From IMG/VR virus record IMGVR_UViG_3300029989_000160, positions 1 to 22,835 of that record: a stretch of 22,835 bases of DNA, one strand, 5' to 3'. The stretch is from a virus. Position numbers and translations under genes: made by a program. Numbering within the stretch: the stretch's first letter is position 1; each line of letters opens with the position of its first letter. Shown piece by piece: positions 15,562 to 22,277 of this stretch. The notes below the pieces were generated by a model that did no database searches, was not told the origin of the DNA, and saw only the letters and a program-made list of their open reading frames with translations.

Positions 15562-16193
15562 TTATTGATCGCTTTCTTGAATTCAATAACCCATACATAC
15601 GGATTGGCTGCCCATGAGCCGGGGCCGTTGATCGACTGCCAAAGGTTCGCATACCCGAGCCTGTACGACTGACGTCCGATCTCGGATACATCCCACGCAG
15701 ACAGGCAGCCAGCGCTGACGCAGGCGTTCAGACTTATTCCTTCTGCCATACAGTCTTTCTCGCTGATGTCCTGCAGGCGCTCGACGCGGACGCTGACGAT
15801 TTCGAGCGTGATGCGGCTGGCCCATCGCGGCATGTGGATTGACGGCCGGCACTTGAATCCCCATTGCTTGAAGTCAGCGCGATCTTGTTCGTCCCAACCG
15901 TACGCGTCGTAATAGTAAGGAGCCCAGGTATCGGCGCCCTCGCGCATCATCTTCGGCGTGCGTTCGGGGCGTTCCCATCCATTTTCGCGCACCCAAAGGC
16001 GATCGCCGGGCTGGCCGTATGGAGAGTTCTCGTAGCTTCCGTTATTCACCTCGCCGGCGAGTTCTCCAGGGACCAACAGGCAGCCAAAGCCAAGGTCCTT
16101 GCGCGGCTTCACATTTCTCCGAGTCTGCGTTTTCTTGCCGGCGAGCAGCGCGCGCACCATCGGCGCCGAGAATAAAATCGGTCGTTCTTTCAC
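15558..16193 (-). CDS. Phage ASCH/PUA-like protein
   Basis: A 211-residue protein. The GTG start at 16193 overlaps the methyltransferase stop. The protein then begins (M)KERPILFSAPMVRALLAGKK and TQTRRNVKPR, the recurrent start of phage proteins in the ASCH/PUA-like group. Later motifs fit as well: GDRLWVREN (about 64-72), PRWASRITLEIVSVRVERLQ and DISEKDCMAEGI, ending SWAANPYVWVIEFKK. ASCH folds bind RNA or modified nucleotides, and the exact role of these phage members is unknown. Its place after a DNA methyltransferase hints at recognition of modified bases or nucleic acid, as inference only. An upstream in-frame ATG at 16259 overlaps the methyltransferase and is not preferred. Confidence 0.6.
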   Translation of the reverse strand: MKERPILFSAPMVRALLAGKKTQTRRNVKPRKDLGFGCLLVPGELAGEVNNGSYENSPYGQPGDRLWVRENGWERPERTPKMMREGADTWAPYYYDAYGWDEQDRADFKQWGFKCRPSIHMPRWASRITLEIVSVRVERLQDISEKDCMAEGISLNACVSAGCLSAWDVSEIGRQSYRLGYANLWQSINGPGSWAANPYVWVIEFKKAINK

Positions 16194-17992
16194 GCTGCTC
16201 TCCTGATAGCCAGTTCGGCAAGGTTGGCAAACACCAGCGCGGACGCCACCGGTGGACAAACAGAATTTCCAACCATGCGCACCTGTGCTGTCTTCGTGAG
16301 GGTTAGGCCTTGCGCCGGGTCGTCGCCGATGATGTAGCGCTCGGGGAATCCCTGCGCGCGGTAGAGCTCACGAGGGGCAAGCATACGCAGGCCGATGTCG
16401 CTGATCTGGTATTGCTGTCCGGCGACTATCACCAGGCCGAAGCGGTCGCGCGCGGTAATCGTGTGCAGCGGGTCTTCCATTCGAGGGTCTTGGTCGACGC
16501 CGTAGTAGGCGGTCAGGAAGGCGCGAACCTCCGCGAAGTGGTTGCCCTGCGCGCTGATGGTATGCAGCGGCTCAGTGGGCTCTTGCCCGGGGGCGTGCGT
16601 TCCGGCGTCGCCGCGCATCTTGACTAGGCTGCTGGTGACAACGCCCGCGACTGCTCCGCTTGCTGTGATTGTGTTCAGCGGCTGCTCGACGCTGCGGATG
16701 CCATGGCTGAATCGTGGTGCGCCGTTGGCCGACTGTTCGCCGTGGCCCATGTGCACAAGATTTGCGGCGACGATGCTGTTGTGGTCGACGCTAGTGACGG
16801 TCGGCACCGGGTTGCGCAGGTCATCGCCGACGACACCGGTGTAGTGCTTGGCGATGAACGCAGAAACGAGCGCATGCTTTGAGGATCCGACCAGCGTACC
16901 AATCGGCCTCTCAAGGTCGAGCGCCCTTGGCGACTGGCCGTCGCGCTCGCCGTAGCCGGTCTGGATCATCGTCGGCGCGATCAGCGCGTGGTGACCGCCT
17001 TTGGTCTGGGCGCAAATCGTTCGCAAAGGTTCGTCAATGGGCATGCAGCGCGGGCTTGAGGCGTTGGCGTGCTCGGTAAGCACTGGCGCGACGAGCGCAT
17101 GATTTCCACCGCCGGCGTGAATCGTCCGGAACGGCTCGGCCATGCTGTAGCTGCGGTCGCCTCCGGTGCGCCCCTTGTGCTCACCATGAGCCAGCCCGAC
17201 GATGAACGGATCCGCCGCATTGACCACATAGCGCATGATCCCCTTGGCGATCCGGCGCAGAGTGGCATCGGCCAGCGGCCGGGCGCGTTCAAAGATCGAC
17301 GGGCAGGGCAGGGTGAAGTCGATGCATTCCGCCGCGGTGCGCCACGGTTTCAGCTTCTTGGCCTTAGCCGTCTTCGGGTCAGCATGGGTCGGCGCCGGCC
17401 AGACAATCGACTGACCGTCACAGCGCGCGATCAGAAACAGGCGTTTGCGGATCGTCGGTGTGCCGTAATCGCAAGCCTTGAGCACCTTCCATTCGACGAC
17501 ATACCCCTGGCGGCGCAACGCATTGACGAACACGTTGAACTCGCGCCCCTTCTGCTTGGCGTCCGGCCGCATACTGCCGTCGGCGCCCTCGACCAGCGGC
17601 CCCCAGGTAATGAATTCCTCGACGTTCTCGAGCATGATCACGCGCGCCTTGAGCGCGGCCCAGCGCAGCGTCACCCAGGCCAGCCCGCGAATCTTCTTCT
17701 CGACCGGCTTGCCGCCCTTGGCCTTGGAAAAGTGTTTGCAGTCGGGCGACAGCCAGACGAGGCCGACCGGGCGGCCCTGCGTCACCTCGCGCGGGTCGAC
17801 GTCCCAAACGCTCTCGCAGTAGTGTTTCGTCTCGGGGTGGTTCGCCTTGTGCATCGCGACAGCCTCCGGGTCGTGGTTGATCGCGACGTCGACGCGCCGG
17901 CCAAGCGCCAGTTCGATTCCTGTGCACGATCCGCCACCGCCCGCGAAATTGACGACCAGCATTTCCTTATGGATGTCGAGGTTGAGTTGCAT
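16190..17992 (-). CDS. Cytosine-5 DNA methyltransferase with repeated target domain
   Basis: A 600-residue enzyme that transfers a methyl group from S-adenosylmethionine to C5 of cytosine. Motifs: I FAGGGGSCTG (16-25), IV SPDCKHFS with catalytic C85 (Asp instead of the usual Pro before Cys), VI ENVEEF (122-127), VIII TIRKRLFLIA (180-189), and X VGNSVCPPVA (574-583). Between VIII and X lie about seven degenerate repeats (286-518) of the form '(E/D/Q/N/R)P-x-x-T-(I/L/V)', for example EPFRTIHA, EPLRTICA, QPLNTITA, EPLHTISA and DPLHTITA. They replace an ordinary target-recognition domain. The enzyme may protect phage DNA from host restriction. Start ATG 17992 is two bases after the upstream stop; M11 is an alternative. 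Confidence 0.88.
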   Translation of the reverse strand: MQLNLDIHKEMLVVNFAGGGGSCTGIELALGRRVDVAINHDPEAVAMHKANHPETKHYCESVWDVDPREVTQGRPVGLVWLSPDCKHFSKAKGGKPVEKKIRGLAWVTLRWAALKARVIMLENVEEFITWGPLVEGADGSMRPDAKQKGREFNVFVNALRRQGYVVEWKVLKACDYGTPTIRKRLFLIARCDGQSIVWPAPTHADPKTAKAKKLKPWRTAAECIDFTLPCPSIFERARPLADATLRRIAKGIMRYVVNAADPFIVGLAHGEHKGRTGGDRSYSMAEPFRTIHAGGGNHALVAPVLTEHANASSPRCMPIDEPLRTICAQTKGGHHALIAPTMIQTGYGERDGQSPRALDLERPIGTLVGSSKHALVSAFIAKHYTGVVGDDLRNPVPTVTSVDHNSIVAANLVHMGHGEQSANGAPRFSHGIRSVEQPLNTITASGAVAGVVTSSLVKMRGDAGTHAPGQEPTEPLHTISAQGNHFAEVRAFLTAYYGVDQDPRMEDPLHTITARDRFGLVIVAGQQYQISDIGLRMLAPRELYRAQGFPERYIIGDDPAQGLTLTKTAQVRMVGNSVCPPVASALVFANLAELAIRRAA

Positions 17993-17994
17993 TC

Positions 17995-18312
17995 CTACCG
18001 CATCCGGTGCGTGGTGATTGATCCGCCGGGGACCAGGTCGAGGTGCTTGACGCCGCTTCCGGTAACCTGGTCGCCGCTGCGCAGCGTGCGCACGGTCTCG
18101 CCCTGGTTCTGTGTTGCTTCGGTCTCGGTAAAGAACCCGCTGCCGCTGACCTTGTTGGCTACGCGCATGAAGTCGACCTCGACCTTGGCGGTATTGACGA
18201 CGACTTGGGCAGTGTCGTTGATGGCCTTCGCCTTATCGGGCGTGATCGAACCGTCTTTCAGGCCGGCGAGGGTGGCGAACAGATGGGCCCTGAGTGCTTT
18301 GATGTCAGACAT
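17995..18312 (-). CDS. Small conserved phage protein of unknown function
   Basis: A 105-residue protein with ATG 18312, chosen because the frame upstream of it overlaps the HNH gene and is not convincing. It begins MSDIKALRAHLFATLAGLKD and continues SITPDKAKAINDTAQVVVNT and AKVEVDFMRV, a helical region repeated in many phage proteins located near DNA methyltransferase or replication genes. The C-terminal half is polar with Gly, Thr and Asp turns. Function is unknown; a DNA- or protein-binding accessory is possible. It overlaps the HNH gene by eight bases and is two bases from the methyltransferase start. Confidence 0.6.
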   Translation of the reverse strand: MSDIKALRAHLFATLAGLKDGSITPDKAKAINDTAQVVVNTAKVEVDFMRVANKVSGSGFFTETEATQNQGETVRTLRSGDQVTGSGVKHLDLVPGGSITTHRMR

Positions 18313-18955
18313 TGCTTTGTGATCTCCGGTTGATTTGACGACTGACCACACCGCGCAGCTGCACCAGCGCGGAGATCTCGGTGCCATATTGGTGATACGA
18401 ATTGCGCAGCATCAGCGCACTGCGGGTAATGACCTCCAGATTCCCGATCGTGCAGTTCTGCTTGTTCCCATCTTTGAAAACGAGGGCCATTCCGGCTGGC
18501 GGATAGCTGCCGTGATTCTCCTTCCAGACCACTCGGTGCATCTGGGCCCACTTGCGCGGCTCCTCAATCTTGATTTCGATGTAGCCATCGACCGTAATGC
18601 GCGTGCTTCCGACCGGCCGGTGGTTGGCCACCGATTGACCTGGCTTGAACTGCGTTTCAGCTGACCTTCCCCCTGCTTTCCAGCCCTTGATTCCCTTGTT
18701 GAAAGGGGTTTGTCCGGGCTTGAATTGCGTTTTGACGCCGTGATTTTTTTCCCGAGACACTGCCGATAGATAGGCATGGCTCTTCTTGATGCCGTGGATA
18801 TAGGCACAGTTGTTCATGCTGTTGATCGAAATCCCCATTTCATTGGCCAGATTGGCCGTCGGAATATCCGGGTAGCGATCGCGCATGATCTGCAGTTCGG
18901 ACTCTGTCCACCGGTGCTTTGGCTGCTTTCTCGGCGGTGAAAAGGCGCGGGTCAT
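18305..18955 (-). CDS. HNH endonuclease with N-terminal HTH
   Basis: A 216-residue protein. The N-terminus (about 15-55, WTESELQIMRDRYPDIPTAN and LANEMGISINSMNNCAYIHG) is a helix-turn-helix of the type that recognises DNA. It is followed by two copies of a NUMOD-like motif, TQFKPGQTPFNKG (about 76-88) and TQFKPGQSVANHR (about 101-113). The HNH nuclease is C-terminal, with MHRVVWKENHG (about 139-149) and VFKDGNKQNCTIGNLEVI (about 159-176). HNH enzymes of this sort in phage are often free-standing homing endonucleases; a packaging role is less likely here, away from terminase genes. It is coupled to its neighbours through overlaps at both ends. Confidence 0.8.
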   Translation of the reverse strand: MTRAFSPPRKQPKHRWTESELQIMRDRYPDIPTANLANEMGISINSMNNCAYIHGIKKSHAYLSAVSREKNHGVKTQFKPGQTPFNKGIKGWKAGGRSAETQFKPGQSVANHRPVGSTRITVDGYIEIKIEEPRKWAQMHRVVWKENHGSYPPAGMALVFKDGNKQNCTIGNLEVITRSALMLRNSYHQYGTEISALVQLRGVVSRQINRRSQSNV

Positions 18956-19287
18956 GGCGCCTCCCTATTGCGTCTGCGCTGAACCATCTCAAGGCAGTGC
19001 GCGGCCATCGCCAAATCTTCGGCGGCATATTTCTCTTTCGGCTTCCGGTGATACTTGCGCAGCAGCCACATGGCCAGGCAGATCCCGATCGGGCCACCAG
19101 ATAGAAAACCGGCGATCTCCCAGCCGCTGGCGTCGGGTACCAGCTTGTAGAGCGTCAAATTGCCGACGCCGATCAGTGAGCTGTTGAAGAAGGCCCCGAC
19201 GTAGCGCCCGTTATTGACGAGTAGCGACTGCGCACCAAGCGCGGTGACCAAGGCCAGGGTCGACGCGAAGATGGCCAGGGCGGTCAT
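18952..19287 (-). CDS. Small phage membrane protein of unknown function
   Basis: A 111-residue protein with an N-terminal transmembrane helix (MTALAIFASTLALVTALGAQ) and further hydrophobic stretches (about 30-50, VGAFFNSSLIGVGNLTLYKL; and about 58-76, EIAGFLSGGPIGICLAMWLL). A basic, charged C-terminal tail follows (RKYHRKPKEKYAAEDLAMAA). This suggests two or three membrane spans with the tail in the cytoplasm. No family was recognised. Its start overlaps the dNMP kinase stop by four bases and its stop overlaps the HNH start by four, so it is an integral part of the operon. Confidence 0.55.
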   Translation of the reverse strand: MTALAIFASTLALVTALGAQSLLVNNGRYVGAFFNSSLIGVGNLTLYKLVPDASGWEIAGFLSGGPIGICLAMWLLRKYHRKPKEKYAAEDLAMAAHCLEMVQRRRNREAP

Positions 19288-19844
19288 AGCGTCGTCTCGC
19301 CGGCGATCTCGAACACGAAGCCAAGCGCCGCATCGATCTGTTCATAGAGCTGCTCAAGCGTTCCATTGTTGACCAGACCGCGGTCGACCGTGATGGCGGA
19401 CTGTTCGATCTCGCTTTGGTGCGCACTGTGCTCGGTTGTTGCGGCGCCGGGGCGGATTACGCGCCAGACCTCGCCGCCCAGCCGCTTGACCAGACCCGCC
19501 TCGCTCAGAAACCGAACGTCAGTGATTACGACATCCTCGCCGACGTGCGCCGCGGCGCGCAGCCGGCGCGCCATGATGTCGGTCCAGAGCCCATCGGCGA
19601 TCATATGGCGGCCCCAGTCCGTGCCCAGCGTCTGCATCAGTCGCCGTGGACTGCAGTTGAGCTGGGAAATAACCGATTCCTTGTTTTCCGGCCGAAAGTG
19701 GTACGGCTCGAGATCGAGGCCGGCGATCAGCATGGCGCGTATTGGGTCGGCGAAGGCGGTCGGTGCGAAGCCATGCGCTTTATTCAGATAGGCGCTGACG
19801 GTGTCTTTTCCAGACATTGCCGCGCCGGTGAGTCCAATAATCAT
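19284..19844 (-). CDS. Deoxynucleoside monophosphate kinase
   Basis: A 186-residue P-loop kinase that phosphorylates deoxynucleoside monophosphates. The Walker A motif is GAAMSGKDT (residues 7-15) in MIIGLTGAAMSGKDTVSAYL. The following FADPIRAMLIAGLDLEPYHF and RRLMQTLGTDWGRHMIADGL belong to the phage dNMP kinase pattern (T4 gp1-type), including 'LQ.LGT...R'. VVITDVRFLSEAGLVKRLGG is also typical. It would support dNTP supply for phage DNA synthesis. Its ATG overlaps the reverse transcriptase stop (ATGA), and GGAG lies just upstream inside the RT gene. The two are therefore probably translationally coupled, so extra dNTP supply for cDNA synthesis is possible (inference). Confidence 0.85.
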   Translation of the reverse strand: MIIGLTGAAMSGKDTVSAYLNKAHGFAPTAFADPIRAMLIAGLDLEPYHFRPENKESVISQLNCSPRRLMQTLGTDWGRHMIADGLWTDIMARRLRAAAHVGEDVVITDVRFLSEAGLVKRLGGEVWRVIRPGAATTEHSAHQSEIEQSAITVDRGLVNNGTLEQLYEQIDAALGFVFEIAGETTL

Positions 19845-20911
19845 TTTTTTCTCCGGTAGGTTTTGGTTAAATCACCCTTGATGCAGTGGCCGCGATAGCG
19901 AAGGGTATTGGCGAGCTGCGCCCGGTCATGATGACTATGCCCCGACTGGCGAAACAGCCCGAAATAGCTGTTGGCCGTCTCGAAGAGCTTGTCTGATTCG
20001 ATCTCGCGCACACGGCGCAGTGCATCGTTGAACGTACGCCGCCGGGTGACGCGCCGCCACGGCTTGATCACCTGGCCAATGAAGTCGATGCCGCGATCAA
20101 CAGGCTGCAGGATCGTCTTGGTCGGGTTGAGCCTGGCGTGCAGCCGGTTAGGAAGAAACGTTTCGATCGCTTCGTGCGCGGCATTGAGCCACTGCGGCGA
20201 CTCGTGGAGTAGAACGAAGTCGTCGACGTAGCGGATGTAGTGCCGCGCGCCGATCCTGTGCTTGACGAACTGGTCGAGCACGTCGAGATAGACGTTGGCG
20301 AAGAACTGGCTTGACAGGTTGCCGATCGGCAGGCCGAGGTTCGCCGGCTGACTGGTCAGTCGCTTGTGCGCGGGAACACGCTCAAGCAACGCTGCATTGC
20401 CGCGCAGTTCGTAGTTCTGGCGCGGGTCATGAAACAGCACCAGGTCAGCCAGCCAAAGCCACCATGGCTCGCTGACGCGCTTGGCGACCAGGTCGTGGAC
20501 GATGTGCTTGTCGATGCTGACAAAGAAGTTCGCCAGGTCGAGCTTGAGATACCACGCCGGCCGGGACCAGTTCTGCGAGACGCTGCGGACCTTCGCTTCG
20601 AGCCGTTGCGCCGCATAGAGCGTTCCGCGCCCTGGAATGCAGGCGCAACTGTCGGCGATGAAGGAAGCGTAGAACCGCGGCGAAATCCGGTTGTAGAGCA
20701 GGTGGTGCACGATCCGATCGCGGAAGTCTGCAGCCCACACTTCGCGCGGTTTTGGTCGGGTGATGACAAAGCAGATCGATCGACCGGGGCGATAGGTGCC
20801 GCGCTGCAGCTCGTCGAACAGCGCGCCGAGGTTGCGCTCGAGGTTCTGCTCGAAAGCCAGTGCACTGGCGCTGTTGCGCTTCGACTGGCGACAGTCGAAA
20901 TACGCTTGCAC
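19841..20911 (-). CDS. DGR reverse transcriptase
   Basis: The enzyme copies the template repeat RNA into adenine-mutated cDNA that replaces variable repeats. With the GTG at 20911 it has 356 residues (usual DGR RTs are about 300-400). Signature segments: AYFDCRQSKRN at the N-terminus, YLKLDLANFFVSID (catalytic Asp near 125), GLPIGNLSSQFFANVYLDVL (about 193-212, DGR-type motif), YIRYVDDFVLL (YVDD, about 228-231), and LNPTKTILQP...DFIGQ. No maturase or endonuclease domain is present. The frame stays open to 21262 through the template repeat, and no ATG lies between repeat and enzyme core, so the exact start is uncertain. GTG 20911 is my conservative choice without a visible ribosome site. The stop overlaps the dNMP kinase start. 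Confidence 0.9.
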   Translation of the reverse strand: MQAYFDCRQSKRNSASALAFEQNLERNLGALFDELQRGTYRPGRSICFVITRPKPREVWAADFRDRIVHHLLYNRISPRFYASFIADSCACIPGRGTLYAAQRLEAKVRSVSQNWSRPAWYLKLDLANFFVSIDKHIVHDLVAKRVSEPWWLWLADLVLFHDPRQNYELRGNAALLERVPAHKRLTSQPANLGLPIGNLSSQFFANVYLDVLDQFVKHRIGARHYIRYVDDFVLLHESPQWLNAAHEAIETFLPNRLHARLNPTKTILQPVDRGIDFIGQVIKPWRRVTRRRTFNDALRRVREIESDKLFETANSYFGLFRQSGHSHHDRAQLANTLRYRGHCIKGDLTKTYRRKK

Positions 20912-20953
20912 CAGTTCATGGAAGGAAAAATCAGGTTGGGGTGCTGCGCATTG

Positions 20954-21056
20954 ATCTGCGGACGGCTCGGGCGCGGAGCTTGTTGTTGATGTCGTTGTTG
21001 TTCTGGTTGCCGTTGTTGAAGTTCTGATACCAGGCGTAGCCAGAATCCGAGGCGTT
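20954..21056 (-). repeat. DGR template repeat (TR)
   Basis: This 103-bp stretch aligns without gaps to VR1 at 21611-21713. The first 29 bases of the alignment (plus coordinates 20954-20982) are identical in TR, VR1 and VR2. Over the next 74 positions VR1 differs at 17 sites, all of them adenines of the minus (coding) strand of TR; 27 adenines are present and no C, G or T differs. Read in the variable-protein frame it is rich in AAC codons, as in DGR templates. It lies between avd and the RT gene, with only 42 bases to GTG 20911. Confidence 0.93.
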
Positions 21057-21228
21057 GTGTGCTCGCTATCGATGTCGCAACCGCGAAGGCTTTCGCCGAT
21101 CAGGGTTGAAACTGCGCCAGACCGGTCACGGCGGCTGCCGTCGGTATCTGCGATGCGCATGTCGGTGGCCTTGTGAGCCAGCGGCGAGACCAGATTAATA
21201 AATCGCTCAGTCATGGTGGTCGTGACCA

Positions 21229-21582
21229 TCAGGAAGCGGGCGATGCGGAGGCGCGGCGCCATCCTGACGCTTGCTTGCCGACGCTGTTGGTGAGCTCGAT
21301 GGCCTTCGCGTATTGGGCGGTCGAAATCAGCCGCTTGTCCCGTGAAAGCCGCAACAGCAGTTCGGCGACTTGAAGGCGCTCGATCAACTCGCCGAGGTGT
21401 GGTGCTTTATCCCGCGCGCAGTTGGCGCGAAAGATCAGCACGACGATCTCAACGCATTCGGCGCTGATCTTGCCGCCGATGCTCTGCTTGAAGTCGCGCG
21501 GCATGCTCCTGACCGAGTCCGTAACGGAATCGAGCAGGTCGTAGGCGACCTTGTAGATCGGGAGTTGATTCGTGAGGGCCAT
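21229..21582 (-). CDS. avd: Avd, accessory variability determinant
   Basis: A 117-residue protein with the S23/four-helix-bundle pattern of DGR Avd: LPIYKVAYDLLDSVTDSVRS, then MPRDFKQSIGGKISAECVEI, then LGELIERLQVAELLLRLSRD and STAQYAKAIELTNSVGKQAS. Avd forms a basic pentameric barrel that binds template RNA and RT and is required for mutagenic cDNA synthesis. The C-terminal WRRASAS tail is basic. Length is normal. The ATG at 21582 is 14 bases after the VR1 gene stop and has no clear ribosome site. The gene is between a variable protein and the template repeat, which is the classical DGR order (target, avd, TR, RT). Confidence 0.88.
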   Translation of the reverse strand: MALTNQLPIYKVAYDLLDSVTDSVRSMPRDFKQSIGGKISAECVEIVVLIFRANCARDKAPHLGELIERLQVAELLLRLSRDKRLISTAQYAKAIELTNSVGKQASGWRRASASPAS

Positions 21583-21594
21583 GATAAATAGCTA

Positions 21595-21609
21595 AATTAC
21601 TGAATAATT
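21595..21609 (-). repeat. Short AT hairpin downstream of VR1
   Basis: AATTA and TAATT arms flank a five-base loop (coding strand AATTA-TTCAG-TAATT), just beyond the end of VR1 and covering the stop codon of the variable protein. The same 15 bases occur after VR2 (22774-22788) but not after TR. A hairpin or cruciform downstream of VR helps target recognition in the Bordetella phage DGR, and this one is shorter. Confidence 0.5.
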
Positions 21610-21962
21610 AATCTGCGGACGGCTCGGGCGCGGAGCTTGCTGCCGACGCCGTAGCTGAGCTGGCGGCCGTTGTCGAAGTACTGACACCAGGCGGAGCCAG
21701 AACCCGAGGCGTAAAGTTCGCCTGACCAGTACCAGTCGCTCTTGAACTGGGTCTTGCAGTTGGCGTACAGAAGGGCTTGTTCCTGGCGCGTCGGCAGCTC
21801 GCCGCCGGCCTTCTGAGCGAACGCCTTGGCCTTCTCCCAGGTGAGCGACTTGTCGCCCGCCAGCAGGATCAGGTGATGGCTCGGCGCGCCGTCCTCATTG
21901 AGGATCAGGCCGGCATAGGTCTCACCGGCGGCGAGTGTGGGAAGGGTGATGGTTTGTTCCAT
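21597..21962 (-). CDS. DGR variable protein 1, C-type lectin-like (DUF1566 type)
   Basis: A 121-residue protein starting at ATG 21962, with GAGGA eight to nine bases upstream; the frame upstream is not credible. It has LPTLAAGETYAGLILNEDG (about 8-25), then HLILLAGDKSLTWEKAKAFA. GGELPTRQEQALLYA (53-67) follows with DWYWSGELYASGSGSAWCQY (76-95) and RARAVRRL near the end. This is the DUF1566/C-type-lectin fold common in DGR targets ('W..A...A...GGELPTR.E...L', 'YWS', 'RAVR'). The variable face lies in residues 84-108, which come from VR1. No signal peptide is visible, so it may be a virion or cytosolic protein. It presumably binds a ligand that changes with variation. Confidence 0.88.
   Translation of the reverse strand: MEQTITLPTLAAGETYAGLILNEDGAPSHHLILLAGDKSLTWEKAKAFAQKAGGELPTRQEQALLYANCKTQFKSDWYWSGELYASGSGSAWCQYFDNGRQLSYGVGSKLRARAVRRLIIQ
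21611..21713 (-). repeat. DGR variable repeat 1 (VR1)
   Basis: This is the 103-bp partner of TR at the 3' end of a target gene. It encodes residues 84-118 of the variable protein. The constant block at 21611-21639 acts as the IMH-like initiation region; the remaining 74 positions contain 17 substitutions, all at TR adenines. They change 14 amino acids: residues 84, 87, 90, 93, 95, 97, 100, 102-108. N98 and others keep the template residue. Confidence 0.93.
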
Positions 21963-21985
21963 GGTGTTCCTCGAGGAAGAAGTGA

Positions 21986-22090
21986 TTAACGGGCGGACAT
22001 GGCCCACGCCAGACGGCGCGAGTAGTTGAGCCGACGCATGTAGCGCCAGGCGGTGACCGCGCGTGCCGCCAGGGCGATCAGGCGCGGCAC
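21986..22090 (-). CDS. Small basic ORF (34 aa)
   Basis: A GTG at 22090 with AAGGA nine bases upstream opens a 34-residue frame, (M)PRLIALAARAVTAWRYMRRL then NYSRRLAWAMSAR, ending with TAA at 21986-21988. It overlaps the preceding gene's 3' end by 13 bases and ends 23 bases before VP1. Its alternating Ala and Arg side chains suggest a short basic amphipathic helix. The frame fits the tight packing of the operon, but no family is recognised, and such a short ORF could be chance in GC-rich DNA. Confidence 0.35.
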   Translation of the reverse strand: MPRLIALAARAVTAWRYMRRLNYSRRLAWAMSAR

Positions 22091-22275
22091 GGCGCGACAT
22101 CCTTGACGAGTCTCGCGGCGAACAGCGCCCAGCCCTTAACCGGCTTGGGCAGCAGGGCGAACTGGCGGCCGTTGGTGTAGAGACGCAGGCCGGCCAACAT
22201 GGCCGCGTTAGCCTGCTGCACCAGGTCGAAGGCCCGGGCCTCGGGATCAACGGGGAAGAAGACGGCGGAGATCAT
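22078..22275 (-). CDS. Small DGR-linked protein of unknown function
   Basis: A 65-residue protein beginning MISAVFFPVDPEARAFDLVQ and continuing NAAMLAGLRLYTNGRQFALL, with a hydrophobic but not clearly membrane-spanning composition. Its ATG lies two bases after the preceding stop. It sits between the two target genes of the DGR. It is predicted to be mixed alpha/beta, with a C-terminal KGWALFAARLVKDVAPCRA helix. No family is recognised. Its place suggests a role shared with the variable proteins, such as assembly or attachment, but this is a guess. Confidence 0.5.
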   Translation of the reverse strand: MISAVFFPVDPEARAFDLVQQANAAMLAGLRLYTNGRQFALLPKPVKGWALFAARLVKDVAPCRA

Positions 22276-22277
22276 GA

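Noticed and set aside
17069-18322. A 417-codon plus-strand ORF
   Set aside because: It lies opposite the methyltransferase and small-protein genes, which show clear family motifs. Its Arg/Ala/Pro-rich, motif-free protein is a typical GC-rich antisense shadow.
19841-20911. Group II intron or retron reverse transcriptase
   Set aside because: No maturase or endonuclease domain and no intron RNA ends are visible, while Avd and matching TR/VR repeats with adenine-only differences identify a DGR.
20981-21020. GTT-rich simple repeat on the plus strand
   Set aside because: It is not an independent microsatellite: it is the run of AAC codons in the DGR template read on the opposite strand.
20912-21262. 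N-terminal extension of the RT ORF
   Set aside because: It consists of the template repeat and spacer read in the RT frame, giving a Thr/Ser run unlike any RT N-terminus, so I treat it as non-coding for the RT, though a longer start cannot be fully excluded.
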